Of a stretch of 64,000 nucleotides of DNA, positions 41,588 to 51,915 are shown piece by piece. The notes beneath the pieces were generated by a model, which worked only from the letters and a program-made list of their open reading frames with translations, was not told the origin of the DNA and did not search any database. The DNA lies in contig CAJNDS010000387.1 in assembly GCA_905221605.1 (NCBI GenBank), forward strand, positions 1 through 64,000, written 5' to 3'. Numbering within the stretch: position 1 is the first letter of the stretch; each line of letters starts with the position of its first letter. Source of the DNA: Symbiodinium natans (Eukaryota > Sar > Dinophyceae > Suessiales > Symbiodiniaceae). The translations under genes and the position numbers were made by a program.

Positions 41588-41767
41588 CAAGAACCGCGCA
41601 TGTTTTGTATGACTGAGGTGCTAGGGGCCCCAAGAGGTGACCTTGAAGCTTCATGAAAACCCTGCAGAGTTACGATGTTTCAACCCTAAACCCTAAACCC
41701 TAAACCCTAAACCCTAAATCCTGGAGTTCGGGCTTGAGGTCGAGGGTAGACCCGACCGACCCACCAC

Positions 41768-41874
41768 CTTGGGGATGCTCCCCCTTATACTAACCGCCCT
41801 TAATTAAAAGGGATTATAGTGCCCCCTATTTTTGTTTCTATTATGGACTGTTAGTATACGGGGGAACATCCCAA
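41768..41874. mobile_element. Family A TIR element
   Basis: Ends CTTGGGGATGCTCCCCCTTA and ACGGGGGAACATCCCAA. Confidence 0.75.
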
Positions 41875-42061
41875 CCGACACCACATATCCGTGACCATCG
41901 GTCACGAAGTGTTGGATTCGAATCTTCACGATGCTGAATGTCGTATGGGATATTGGGCTTAAAAAGTCCTTGAGCCCCAAACCCCGAATCCGAGACCCTA
42001 AACTCTAATCTCCAAACCCTAAACACTATAACCCTAAACCCTATAAACCCCAAACCCGGAT

Positions 42062-42103
42062 CGACCACAAGGTTGGACTTCTTACTGCGGGATGGGTGAT
42101 TTG
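42062..42103 (+). CDS. Kelch exon (DHKVGLLTAGWVI)
   Basis: D-H-K-V-G-L-L-T-A-G-W-V-I aligns with D-H-S-A-V-L-T-x-x-G-x-M. No clean acceptor is visible. Confidence 0.45.
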
Positions 42104-42230
42104 TGTTTAAGGTTTAGGGTTTTGGGCCTACGGCAAGTGAGCAATTAGGGCAATTAGGGTTTAGAGGTTTTAGGGTTTAGGGTTTAGGGCAAGTAGGGTA
42201 AAATTGGGTCCTTGTGACCTGAGGTGCCAG

Positions 42231-42261
42231 CTTGTCAGATCTTTGGTACATCGATGTGGAG
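42231..42261 (+). CDS. Kelch exon (LSDLWYIDVE)
   Basis: L-S-D-L-W-Y-I-D-V-E is a textbook strand. It lies between GTGCCAG and a GC donor after GAG. Confidence 0.8.
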
Positions 42262-43392
42262 GCATTGAAGCTCGGGATTTCCGGGGTTTAGGGTTTAGGG
42301 TATAGGGTTTAGGGTTTGGGGTTTAGGGTTTAGAGTTCAAGGTTCAGGGTTTCGGGTGTAGGGTTTAGGGTTTCGGGTTTCGGGTTTAGGGTTTGGGCAA
42401 GTCTCAGGGTGTGGGGCTTCAGTTTCTCTTTGGGCTTTAGGGCTGTGACAGTTCGGGGTATAGGACTTTTGAAAGCTCGGGTTTCTGGGGGTTTGGGTTT
42501 TAGGACACTATCGCCTCAAAGATTAGAGAAACCTAAAATTAGAGGGTTTGGGGCTCGGTTACTGGCTGACGGGCTCAGGCTTCTCAGAGTTTGAGTTTGA
42601 GGCCCTCGGTTTGGGGATACTTGTTGTTAGACTTTGGCTGGGGGGGGGGGGGGGGGGGGGGGGGTTCACAGACGTAGGTTTCAGCGGTTCAGTTTGGAGC
42701 TTTGGGACTTGAACTCCACAATTAAAGAGGGTTTAGAGTTTAGGGCAAACGAAATTCTATAGGCTCAACACTTTGTGGGCTTGAGGGTTTGTTCAAGGAT
42801 TTTATTGACTTCAGCATCACATTCAAAAGAGCCTTGATCTGTGGAATTCGACCCTTCTTCTCCTCTAATTAAGGGGTATAAGGAGTTCAAGGGACCGTTG
42901 ATCCTATTCCCCTATGTGACCCCTGCAAATACCTTGTATAGTCCCGTTATACGTAACCCTAAACCCTAAACCCTAAACCCTAAACCCTAAGTAGCCCCTA
43001 AAAAACCCCCTAAATCACCCCCAAGGGTCCCTTCTGAGGGTCTCTCCTTTGGTCCCTTCACCTAAGGAGGGCCGAAGGGGCACATAAGCGTCGTCGTTTA
43101 AGGGCCCATGTGGGTGGCTGTCAAAATTATGATCCCCTCTTGGGGTACCCTTAAAATACTTTGGTTCCGTAGTATAGTAGGAATCCAAAAAAGGGACCAG
43201 AATTTTGACAACCGCCCATAATGAAGGGCTCATGTAACTACCCCAGGATCTCCGGGGTTTGAGTTCTGTGTGATTCGATAGATAAAGTCCCAAAGGCAGC
43301 ATCCACCACAACTCCGCGTGGCCCCAACCCTAAACCCTAAACCCTAAACCCTAAACCCTAAACCCTAAACCCTAAACCCTAAACCCGGGGCT

Positions 43393-43517
43393 TACTTGAA
43401 GCATCCGGGCACTTAGTAGGTAGGGATAGAAGCACCTTAATTGAGGCTGTACGTATTTATAGGCAAAGTTGCCTTACTTCTACCCCCCACGTAGTAAGTG
43501 CCCCGATCCTGAAAGTA
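43393..43517. mobile_element. Family G TIR element at an exon edge
   Basis: Left arm TACTTGAAGCATCCGGGCAC, right arm GTGCCCCGATCCTGAAAGTA. A Kelch exon starts at its terminal AG. Confidence 0.75.
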
Positions 43518-43570
43518 GCACTTCCCACGCCACGGCGATTTACAAATATGACAACCCAAAGAACTTCATC
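43516..43570 (+). CDS. Kelch exon (TSHATAIYKYDNPKNFIY)
   Basis: S-H-A-T-A-I-Y-K-Y-D-N matches R-S-H-A-A-V-x-x-x-D. It begins right at the end of a family G element, whose terminal AG appears to be the splice acceptor. Confidence 0.55.
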
Positions 43571-43810
43571 TATATACTCATATACTCACTGGCTCAAAAC
43601 CCAACTTTTCAACTTTTGGGCTTCTTACAAGGTAGTTTATTCTGAAAGCTTCAACTTTTATTTCCTTGGGTTTTGGGCCAGTAAGTATAGTGCCCTTCAG
43701 TTGGGATGTCCATGGCAAACCACACCTGGGTAGGTAATCTGAACCCAGAGTAGGCTCTTAGCCCTTTGAAACCAAAAACGGCACTCGTTTCATTCTTAGG
43801 TTACTAGCAA

Positions 43811-43905
43811 AATACACACACACACACACATACATACATACATACATACGTACATACATACATATATATATATATATGTATGGATGTACGTATGTATGTA
43901 TGTAG
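43811..43905. repeat. CA, CATA and TATG microsatellite
   Basis: CA units, then CATACATA, then TATATA and TATG. Smaller runs of this type lie at 34423-34500 and 44221-44265. Confidence 0.9.
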
Positions 43906-44056
43906 ACATCTAAAGATATCCACACACACTCACATGCCTCTAAACCAACAGCCCGACACACCAGACACCCCAAGCAATAAGATCCCTAAACCCTAAACCG
44001 TAGTAAGCCTTAAACCCGCAAACCCCTCAACCCTAAAAACCCAAAACCCTAAACAG

Positions 44057-44150
44057 ATGCCGTCCCCTTCATGGACCCAACTCTCCTTCTCAAGCGGGCC
44101 AGTCGCACGGCCGCTTGGCCTGACGAGACCCGGAAGGCTTCCCAAGGAAG
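44057..44150 (+). CDS. Kelch exon (PSPSWTQLSFSSGPVARP)
   Basis: S-P-S-W-T-Q-L-S-x-S-S-G-P-V-A-R-P is a perfect inter-blade linker after AACAG. Confidence 0.75.
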
Positions 44151-44351
44151 GGTTTAGGACTCACAGAACTACAAATTGCTCAAGGATTCCATCCAAATCA
44201 ACAAACACACAAATCAATAGTATCTATATATGTATATACATATATATATACATACATATATTCTTCCACATAAGGGCAACAAAAGGATAATTGTTCTTGA
44301 ATTTTGGGGGGTTCGTAGACAAATGGTTGATCAGAGTGTTTACGGCTTCAG

Positions 44352-44390
44352 GAAGTTCATGTTCGCAGGGGCCCAGCTCCATGGCTTAAC
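44352..44390 (+). CDS. Kelch exon (KFMFAGAQLHGL)
   Basis: K-F-M-F-A-G-A-Q corresponds to K-M-x-F-G-G-x-x. The acceptor is CTTCAG. Confidence 0.45.
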
Positions 44391-44428
44391 GTGTGACAAA
44401 GGCATGTACCCCAAGCCCTCCTGAAGCT

Positions 44429-44551
44429 ACTACTGGCTGGTTCTTAGTAGGGAATGAGGGAATGAGGTACCCTATATCCCCCCCTATATATGGCCTTTCA
44501 AGGGATTATGATGGGTACCTCATTCCCCCATTCCCTAACGAAGAACCAGCG
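44429..44551. mobile_element. Family D TIR element
   Basis: Ends TGGTTCTTAGTAGGGAATGA and TTCCCTAACGAAGAACCAG with inner inverted GGTACC segments. Confidence 0.75.
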
Positions 44552-44812
44552 GGCCTAACCCCTCCCTCAAACTCCTGCAAGGTCCACCTCTCCTTGCTTG
44601 AGCCTAGCAGTTTAGGGAGGTTTTGGGTTTAGGGTTCGGGGTTTTTTTGGGATCTCAGGGGTCCCTGGTTTTGATGAAGAGCCGCACTTTCTGCATCCCA
44701 GCAAATACCCAAGCCTTGCTGCAAGATGTAGCTCTGTAATCTAGCAGGTTGCGAGGTGAAGTTGAGACTGGCCCTAAGAACCTCCCCCCCCCCCCCCCCC
44801 CGCCTTAACCCC

Positions 44813-44992
44813 CGGGTTCTTGGGAGGGAATGGGTTTAGGGTTTAGGGTTTAGGGTTTAGGGTTTAGGGTTTAGGGTTTAGGGTTTAGGGTTTAGGGTTT
44901 AGGGTTTAGGGTTTAGGGTTTAGGGTTTAGGGTTTAGGGTTTAGGGTTTAGGGTACCTCCGTCCCTCATCCCCTACGCAGAACCAGCCAGTT
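44813..44992. mobile_element. Family D TIR element split by a long TTTAGGG array
   Basis: GGTTCTTGGGAGGGAATGG on the left and CCCTACGCAGAACCAGCC on the right flank an array of about 120 bases (44832-44953). Confidence 0.65.
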
Positions 44993-45008
44993 AAACGCCC
45001 CGGACAAG

Positions 45009-45053
45009 CCACACAGCCACCATCGATTCGTGGGCAGTGAGAAGTATGGTTGC
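45009..45053 (+). CDS. Kelch exon (HTATIDSWAVRSM)
   Basis: H-T-A-T-I-D-S follows GACAAG and fits the histidine strand H-T-A-V-L. It lies 18 bases past a family D element. Confidence 0.5.
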
Positions 45054-45392
45054 AGGTACCTTCTTTCAGACTAACCCTAAACCCTAAGCCCTAATCCCTG
45101 AACCCCAAAACCGGCTGTTGAGTACTATTGGACCCTAGGCAAGAAACAAAAAGGCCACCATAGCTGTTCAAAAGAACCTTACAAGGGTGTGCCTTACCAC
45201 AGACCCATGCCACATACACCCAAAACCCTAAGACCTTGAGCACAAAAAAGCCGAAACCCTCACACATTCAAGCTGTGCCCATTGTTCGTGGTGGCCCAGT
45301 GGTACCCTTTTGCCCTGTTGCTTGTTCAAGGCACCTCATGGTACCCTGATAAAAGGGACCAACCCCAAAAGGGTAACCTTCTTAAAAAATAG

Positions 45393-45596
45393 ATACCCCA
45401 AACCCTAAACCCCAAACCCTAAACCCGAAACCCTAAACCCTAAACCCTAAACTCTAAACCTAAACCCTAAACCCTGAACCCTGAACCCTGAACCCTAAAC
45501 CCTAAACCCTAAACCCTAAACCCTAAACCCTAAACCCTAAACCCTAAACCCTAAACCCTAAACCCTAAACCCTAAACCCTAAACCCTAAACCCGAA
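45393..45596 (-). repeat. CCCTAAA array interrupting a family C element
   Basis: About 28 units. A partial family C left arm (CCCAGTGGTACCC) lies just upstream with no matching right arm. Confidence 0.85.
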
Positions 45597-45634
45597 TCAG
45601 ATTATGGTCTACTGGGCTCTGCGCACTGTTTAAG

Positions 45635-45701
45635 GCGAGACCACAGTGTGGTCTTCGCCTTTGAGTCGGAGATGTGGGTCTACGGTGGCTCCGGTCCCTT
45701 G
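45635..45701 (+). CDS. Kelch exon (RDHSVVFAFESEMWVYGG)
   Basis: R-D-H-S-V-V-x-x-x-x-x-E-M-W-V-Y-G-G-S-G is a complete blade core in one exon. It exits at a GC donor. Confidence 0.85.
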
Positions 45702-45750
45702 GCAAGCTGTGTTTAGGGTTTAGGGTTTAGGGTTTAGGGTTTAGGGATTG

Positions 45751-45805
45751 GGGACTTCCTGGACCAAGACTTGCATTAACTCAGGTACTTCTCGCCCTGC
45801 TTATA
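45751..45805 (+). CDS. Kelch linker stretch (TSWTKTCINSGTSRPAY)
   Basis: T-S-W-T-K followed by S-G-T-S-R-P-A-Y fits the linker. No AG acceptor is seen close by. Confidence 0.4.
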
Positions 45806-46857
45806 TCACATAAAAAGCACAGACGTCTACAGCTTTCTTGACTTTTCAGTCCCCGCTCCCTTAGATTTTGCAAGCCCTCAGGGCCCTAAGTAAGCCCTGA
45901 AACCCTTCAAGCCCCTAAGCCCTCGCTACTCGCGCCCGCAGTGGAGCTACGGTTACCCTACCATCGACCATTCTTGTGCTACCCATGAGCCTTAAAGCAC
46001 CCGAAAGAAACCACAAGCCCCGTTTGGGACTACATCAGCACCTTCGAATACCCAACCACAAAGCCTTAAGCCCCTACACCGTAAAGCCTACTATAGCCCT
46101 AATGTCCCTATAACCCAACACAGCCAACCCGTCACCCTAAACCCTCTGTATAGCCCAAATGCCCTAGACCTTGAAGCCTGTATAACCCCAGGCCCTACAG
46201 CCCTCTAACCCAAAGCCCTAAACCATACATCACCCGATAACCACTCTAACCCTAAACCCGACCACCTTACACCCTAAACCCGATAATCCTAAACCTTAAA
46301 CCCTAAACCCTAAACCCTAAACCTTAAACCCTAAATCCTAAACCCTAAACCCTAAACCTTAAACCTTAAACCCTAAACCTTAAACCCTAAATCATAAAAC
46401 CGTTTAACCCAGCCTTGAAGTCTTAGGAGTCACTGTAAGGGGGGCTGAGGGCGATTCCGCTGTGTAGTCTTCAGGGTAAGGGTGAGCCTCTTGGAGGGTT
46501 TAGAGTTGAGGGTTCAGGATTTCGGGGCTAGGGTTTAGGCTTTAGGGTTGGGGTTTGCGGTTTAGGGTTTGGGGTTTAGGGTTTAAAGGTTCGGGTTCAG
46601 GGTTTAGGGTTCAGCGTTGTAGGGTTCGGATTTGGGGAAACTGGTCGCATAATGCAAGCCGGTAACATTCAGTGCGTACAGTGCTTAGTTGCAGGGGGGG
46701 GGGGGGGGGGGGTGGAAGGAGGGCACGCAAAAAGGGTCAAGGGCCTCGTAGCTGAGGCACTTCTCCCTCTTCTCCAGTGGTACAAAGCTTACTCGATGGG
46801 GAGTTTAGCTCCAAACTCTAAACCCTAAACCCTAACTCTGAACCTAATCCCTAAGCC

Positions 46858-47016
46858 CTAAACCCGAAACCCGAAACCCGAAACCCTAAACCCTAAACCC
46901 TAAACCCTAAACCCTAAACCCTAAACCCTAAACCCTAAACCCTAAACCCTAAACCCTAAACCCTAAACCCTAAACCCTAAACCTTAAACCCTAAACCCTA
47001 AACCCTAAACCCTAGC
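46858..47016 (-). repeat. CCCTAAA array
   Basis: About 22 units immediately upstream of the Kelch exon at 47025. The array end practically abuts the acceptor. Confidence 0.9.
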
Positions 47017-47024
47017 CGTCCCAG

Positions 47025-47059
47025 ACTCGTCATACTTTTCCGACCTCTGGATGCTGGAG
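47025..47059 (+). CDS. Kelch exon (SSYFSDLWMLE)
   Basis: F-S-D-L-W-M-L-E is a textbook strand. It enters in phase 2 after GTCCCAG and leaves at GC after GAG. Confidence 0.8.
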
Positions 47060-47274
47060 GCGGCATACGGCCATGAAGATCCACCTTGGTATGTGAACCT
47101 TAAGGGTAGGGTTTGGGGTTTAGGGTTCAACCCTAAACCCTAAAGCCTAAACCCTAAACCCTAAACCCTAAAACCCTAAACCCCAAACCCTAAACCCTAC
47201 CACACACGCATCAGAAACCTCACCAAAGCCTCAAAGCCCCAAAGCCTGGGCACCGTACAGTCCCTGAAGCCCTA

Positions 47275-47536
47275 TCTTGGTAGCCAGTGGTACCCTTTTT
47301 TTCCTGTTTCTTTGGTTTTAGGGTTTAGGGTTTAGGGTTTGGGTTTAGGGTTTGGGGCTTAGGGTTTAGGGTTTAGTGTTTGAGGCTTAGGGTTAAGGGT
47401 TTGAGGTTTAGGGTTTAGGGTATCTACTCACCTTTGGTAGCCCTGTTGTCCTTTTGTTTGGTTCAAGGTTTCCTTGTAGAGTAACCAACCCACAACAAGG
47501 GTACCCGCATTAAAGCATGGTTACCGGGCTACCAAG
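47275..47536. mobile_element. Family C TIR element broken by telomeric repeat with duplication
   Basis: The left part (CTTGGTAGCCAGTGGTACCC) is followed by a TTTAGGG-type array and then by a second left part (CTTTGGTAGCCCTGTTGTCC) running to the normal right end GGGCTACCAAG at 47536. The array thus splits two overlapping element segments. Confidence 0.6.
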
Positions 47537-47693
47537 CTATCATTAAGGGTCTAGTAGGGTTTAGGGTTTAGGGTTCAGGGTTTAGGATTTCGGGTTTGGG
47601 GTTTAGGGTTTAGGGTTTAGGGTTTAGGGTTTAGGGGTTCCGGTTTAGGGTGCGTACTTGTGCATTCCCAGCCTGCACTCCGAATCACTCGAG

Positions 47694-47777
47694 GCCTCTA
47701 AATCCCGGTTGTTCGAAGACAGTGCCTCCCTATCGCGATGGCAAACGGACCCGAACCGAAAACAATCGCCAAAGGCC
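47694..47777 (+). CDS. Kelch linker exon (SLSRWQTDPNRKQSP)
   Basis: Starts GCC after CTCGAG, the usual partner of an E|GC exon end, and contains S-R-W-Q-T-D-P-N-x-x-x-x-P. Confidence 0.45.
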
Positions 47778-47984
47778 GCCCTAAACCCTAAACCCTAAAC
47801 CCTAAACCCTAAACCCTAAACCCTGAACCCCACGAGAGCAAGCAGGTTTGATGACATGCGCCCAAGTTCTACCCAAACCCCGCGACCGCATCAAAACGGC
47901 GACGAGAGTACCCAGACGTCCCAAAGCAAAGACAGTTTAGGGTTTAGGGTTTAGGGTTTTGTCGAAACCAGACGTCCAAAACTG

Positions 47985-48100
47985 ACGACAGTTCTGCAAT
48001 TGGCGAACACATACGTCGAAAAGCAGCGCCAGTTTCGACGGCTTCGCATTTGGCGTTGGTCCCAAAGCGACGATGGCTCCGCATTCGGTGAACCCAGAAC
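47985..48100. repeat. Three degenerate repeats of about 44 bases
   Basis: The core GACRRYTYTGCAWTYGGYG recurs three times (near 47989, 48032 and 48070). Both strands are open here, so coding sense is unclear. Confidence 0.45.
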
Positions 48101-48222
48101 CCAGAACCCAGAACCTAGAACACAAACAAACGTCCCAAAGAGATGTCGCGAGTGCAGAAGCCAAAACGCGAAGGTGTTGCGAGACCGGCGACACGCGAGC
48201 AAGCTTCCGAGACTGATTTTCT

Positions 48223-48348
48223 ACGATTTGCTTAAAGAACCCCCAAAAAATCTTAAAAGGTACTAACCCCAGTAGTACCTTATAAGGAAGAATGTTTTCG
48301 TTATAAGGAAGAATGTTTTCGTTATTATTTGGGAGTTTCTTAAGCATT
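48223..48348. mobile_element. Family L TIR element
   Basis: Ends TACGATTTGCTTAAAGAACC and AGTTTCTTAAGCATTTCGTA, with a direct repeat TATAAGGAAGAATGTTTTCG (two copies near 48280-48320). Confidence 0.75.
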
Positions 48349-48631
48349 TCGTAGCATTCCCCCTCAAGTTCATTCGCGAAAGCCCCTCCGATCGACGTAG
48401 CAGCGTTCTTTGCCGGAAGGTTACACGCTCCCATTGGCGCACAACTTTTTCAGACCACCTGCTCCTGTGTGCCCAAAAACCCTAAACTACTATTTGCTTG
48501 AGAACCTCCCCAAAAGAAACAGTGTTCCGCGTGGGTCTTGGGTTTAGGTTTTAGGGTTTAGGGTTTAGGGTTTAGGGTTTAGGGTTTAGGGTTTAGGGTT
48601 TAGGGTTTAGGGTTTAGGGTGTCTACTCACT

Positions 48632-48750
48632 CTTGGTAACCCAGTGGGTACCCTAGTGCTTTGTTTTTTGGTTCAAGTTTCCCTTTCTCAGTAGTAGCCA
48701 AGCCCAGAAAGGGTGCGCCCTAATTACAATATGGTTACTGGGCTACCAAG
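48632..48750. mobile_element. Family C TIR element
   Basis: Ends CTTGGTAACCCAGTGGGTAC and GTTACTGGGCTACCAAG. Confidence 0.7.
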
Positions 48751-49249
48751 CACCAAGCAAACCCAAATCCTGCTCCGAACTGCAAGACGTAGCGCTAAAT
48801 CATACAGGTGTGCCTAAACCCCAAGCCCCAAACCCTAGACCCTAAACCCTAAACCGTAACCCTAAACCCTAAACCCTAAACCCTAAACCCTAAACCCCAA
48901 ACCCTAAACCCTAAACCCTAAACCGCAGGGCCAGCATGGAGCCCTCTTCTCTGGTCTGAGGGCAGTTTTCATGGGCCCTTAATATTATCCCTTACCTCCT
49001 TTAAAGGGTCCTGATGTATGGGCCCTTAGCATTTGTATAGGGTATGTAAGGGGTGTACAAGGGGTACCCTTTTCAGTGCCCATACTAAAGGGCCAAGTAA
49101 GTAGGGTTAGTAAGGTGAGTTCTGGGGATCTTACTAGTTTCTATGGGATACTAAGTAGACTTTACTGAGTGAAAAGAGCTTCTACGTAGGGCCCGGTTAT
49201 GATGTGGGAACCCCGATTTCCAGGATAGTATTTGTCCTCATGAAGACAG

Positions 49250-49315
49250 GCCTCCAGCCCGGCATGGACGTCGATCACCGTGGAATGCTGCATGACACCG
49301 ATGTCTCGCGACTCA
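49250..49315 (+). CDS. Kelch exon (PGMDVDHRGMLHDTDVSRL)
   Basis: D-V-D-H-R-G-M-L-H-D-T-D aligns with A-R-D-D-H-V-A-V-L-T-P-D-G. It enters after AGACAG followed by GC. A long CA repeat follows. Confidence 0.55.
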
Positions 49316-49361
49316 GCAAGAAGTGTGCTTCAGGGGGGTTTGGGGCGGCGCACGTACAGAC

Positions 49362-49370
49362 TCACACACA

Positions 49371-49450
<80 letters not shown>

Positions 49451-49477
49451 ACGCCCGCCCGCCCGCCCACGCACACA

Positions 49478-49542
<65 letters not shown>

Positions 49543-49545
49543 TTA
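49362..49545. repeat. CA and CGCA microsatellite
   Basis: About 40 CA units, then CGCC and CGCA units, then CA again. Histidine and threonine ORFs here are artefacts. Confidence 0.95.
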
Positions 49546-49945
49546 CACGTACACATGTACAGAAACATCAACCGTCAGCATAGGCCTTTTGGCAGTATAC
49601 ATACATACATACATACATACATTTTTTCTGTTTATTTGTTTATCCAGTTAGTTAAAAATATTTGCTTATGTATTGATGCATTTATTGATTTATACACCCA
49701 CGTGTGTGTTTGTGCGAGGGCTCGTGCAACTACCCCGAGCGTGCTAGAACGGAGTGGGCCTGGGGGCCGGCCTGGACATCGGGGCTTTGTGCATCTTTGT
49801 GCTCTTTCTGCGTGTAGGGTGCATGCTCTTCTGCTCGGTTTCGTGCTGGCGTTTTCGTGTTTAGGGTTTAGGGTTTAGGGTATAGGGTCGGGTGTTATTT
49901 GCACTTCCGCCGGTGCAAACGGAACCCAGCAGCCCAGCAGCCCAG

Positions 49946-50023
49946 GATACAACCATGGTTCAGTCTACACCGATGGGGTTATGTGGACGTTCGGCGGTTA
50001 TGATGGAGCCAGCCGGGATCTTA
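49946..50023 (+). CDS. Kelch exon (SVYTDGVMWTFGGYDGASRD)
   Basis: H-G-S-V-Y-T-D-G-V-M-W-T-F-G-G-Y-D-G-A-S-R is a complete blade core. It enters in phase 2 and exits in phase 1 at GC. Confidence 0.85.
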
Positions 50024-50037
50024 GCCTGGCTCTCCTT

Positions 50038-50147
50038 ACTGCTGGTTAGTAGGGAATGAAGGAATGGGGTACCCTAAACAGGCCCTTAAAGGGTACATAT
50101 ATAGGGGGATATAGGGTGCCTCCTTCCCTCATTCTCCTACGAACCAA
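50038..50147. mobile_element. Family D TIR element
   Basis: Left arm TTAGTAGGGAATGAAGGAAT, right arm CCCTCATTCTCCTACGAACC. It starts 15 bases after the Kelch exon ending at 50023. Confidence 0.7.
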
Positions 50148-50413
50148 CAGTAAGTCTCTCCACCTCGGTCACTGACTAGGACCCAAAGTAGGCTCTGAGT
50201 TCCCTTTTTTCTGAAGGGCTTAGGTTCCCTATCCTAAGCCCCTTCAACAAAACGGGCGCCCTGTTTATCTAGGAGGCCCAGTACTACCCTTTTTCCCTTT
50301 TTTTGGGGGGGTGTAGGTTCCCTTATAAACCCCTTTAAGCAAAAAAGGGCACCCCTTTTTCATCCTAGGATACTGGGCAACCTAGTATTCCTAGACTTCC
50401 GGAGTCGATGAAG

Positions 50414-50500
50414 GCCCTTGTTTTGTTTAAGGACCGTATTGATTCATGGGCAGCTTGTGAGGAGGGCCCTAGAAGTAGGCCACCGGCACTCTATAGATTC
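50414..50500 (+). CDS. Kelch linker exon (IDSWAACEEGPRSRPPALYR)
   Basis: D-S-W-A-A-C-E-E-G-P-R-S-R-P-P-A-L-Y-R follows the W-x-x-L-x-x-x-G-P-x-x-R-P-x linker. The start codon GCC follows ATGAAG. Confidence 0.55.
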
Positions 50501-50668
50501 ATAGCTGAACCCCTTCTAGCTTGAGCAAGTGACAACCCTAAGCCCTAAACCCTAAACCCTAAACCCTAAACCCTAAACCCTAAACCCTAAACCCTAAACC
50601 CTAAACCCACAACACCACGTCAGACTCTGAGACCTCACGCCGCGAACAATTGACGAACTAGCTGACAG

Positions 50669-50708
50669 GCCCCGTCTATCCGCACCCTTTCGAACCACGG
50701 CTGTAGAA
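50669..50708 (+). CDS. Kelch exon (PRLSAPFRTTAVE)
   Basis: A-P-F-R-T-T-A-V-E resembles A-R-x-x-H-T-A-V-L with the histidine changed. The acceptor is CTGACAG. Confidence 0.4.
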
Positions 50709-50848
50709 GTACCCCGTAAACCCTAAACCCTAAACACTGAGCCGGTTGTCTAAACCCTAGACCCTTCTTGAGGATCATCTTTTCTTGGAGCTAAATTAGG
50801 GCCTGCCTCCGGCGCGGCGAATTGCGGGTTTAGGCTTTCAGGGCTTAG

Positions 50849-50880
50849 CATGGTCAGATATTCTGCAGAGGACGCCACAA
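50849..50880 (+). CDS. Kelch-like exon (HGQIFCRGRHK)
   Basis: G-Q-I-F-C-R-G-R resembles G-x-I-F-x-G-G-R. The acceptor is GCTTAG. The next exon at 50913 is a good D-L-W-Y strand. Confidence 0.4.
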
Positions 50881-50912
50881 GTCACTAAACCCTATACCCT
50901 AAACCCTGCGAG

Positions 50913-50951
50913 GCTTGAACAATGAGCTGTGGTACCTGAATATGGATGTCT
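50913..50951 (+). CDS. Kelch exon (LNNELWYLNMDV)
   Basis: N-N-E-L-W-Y-L-N-M-D-V is a textbook strand. The 39-base exon has phase 2 entry after TGCGAG followed by GC and exits at GC. Confidence 0.8.
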
Positions 50952-51228
50952 GCATCCTGGATTTTGCCCCTAAACCCTCAACCCTAATTTCGGGTTTCCT
51001 GGAGCACCAGGGCAAGGATTGATTTTTGCTCGGAGGATTTCATGGGCGGGTGGGGTTTAGTGTTTCGAGTTTCGGGTTTAGGGGCTGAAGCATCGCAACC
51101 CTCAATTGAGGTAGTAGCATCACTACCCATGAACCTTGCTGGGGTCTCAAACCCTAAGCCGTAAACCCTAAACCTAAACTCTAAATCCTAAACCCTAGGT
51201 TTTTTGGGGAGGGAGACAGTACCCTTAG

Positions 51229-51280
51229 GATCAACCGGCGGGATCGTTTTGGACAAAGATTCACCTAAGTGCTGGAAACC
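51229..51280 (+). CDS. Kelch-like exon (IVLDKDSPKCWKPQP)
   Basis: V-L-D-K-D-S-P-K-C-W-K-P resembles a D-strand running into the W linker. The acceptor is CCTTAG. Confidence 0.4.
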
Positions 51281-51836
51281 CCAACCCTCAAATTTCAGGT
51301 TTAGGGTTTGGGGTGTTTGGGGTTTAGGGTTTGGGGTTTAGGGGGTTTCGGGTTTTTGGGGTTTAGGGTTTTTAGGGTTTAGGAGGTTTAGGGTTTTTGG
51401 GGTTTTTAGGGTTTTTGGGGGTTTTGGGGTCCCAATGACGACTGCATGATTCCTAGAATAGGAAGACCGGCTTGGGGGGTTTCGGTGTTTGCTGGCAGCC
51501 AGAAGTTTTGACGCGCACAGGCCGAGGGGGCGGAGGGGGTTTAGGACTTAGGGTTTAGGGTTTAGGGTTTAGGGAGCGGGCGGGGAAGGGGGGGGGGGTC
51601 TATCCCCTAGACCCTCAACATCAAGCCCTCCAGAATGCGTTTCAGCCCCCCAAAAATCCTGGCCAAAACCCCCTTAAACCCTAAACCAAAAAACTCCTAC
51701 TAGAGATCTCGACTCCAATTCAGGGTTTCGGGTTTAGGGTTTAGGGCCCTAAACCCTAAACCCTAGAGAATCTTTTCCGAAACCCTAAACCCTAAACCCT
51801 TGACCCGAAACCCTAAACCCCAAAGCGTCCTCCCAG

Positions 51837-51915
51837 AAGGTGGTTTCACCGGCGGCGCCGGCCTGGACCCAGATCTATCCCACGGCCAGCCCCGACCCAC
51901 GCGCCCCGGACTTGT
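51837..51915 (+). CDS. Kelch linker exon (PAWTQIYPTASPDPRAP)
   Basis: A-P-A-W-T-Q-I-Y-P-T-A-S-P-D-P-R-A-P is a perfect blade linker. The acceptor is CTCCCAG. Confidence 0.75.

Noticed and set aside
42409-42594. + strand ORF of 61 codons
   Set aside because: It is largely built from TTTAGGG and TTCGGG variants, without splice context or a domain.
47937-48434. Minus-strand ORF of 165 codons
   Set aside because: It covers a family L element, a telomeric array and degenerate 44-base repeats, with no recognisable domain; the + strand is equally open.
49204-49878. Histidine and threonine-rich ORF of 224 codons
   Set aside because: Most of it is a CA microsatellite. Only the Kelch-like part at 49250-49315 is kept.
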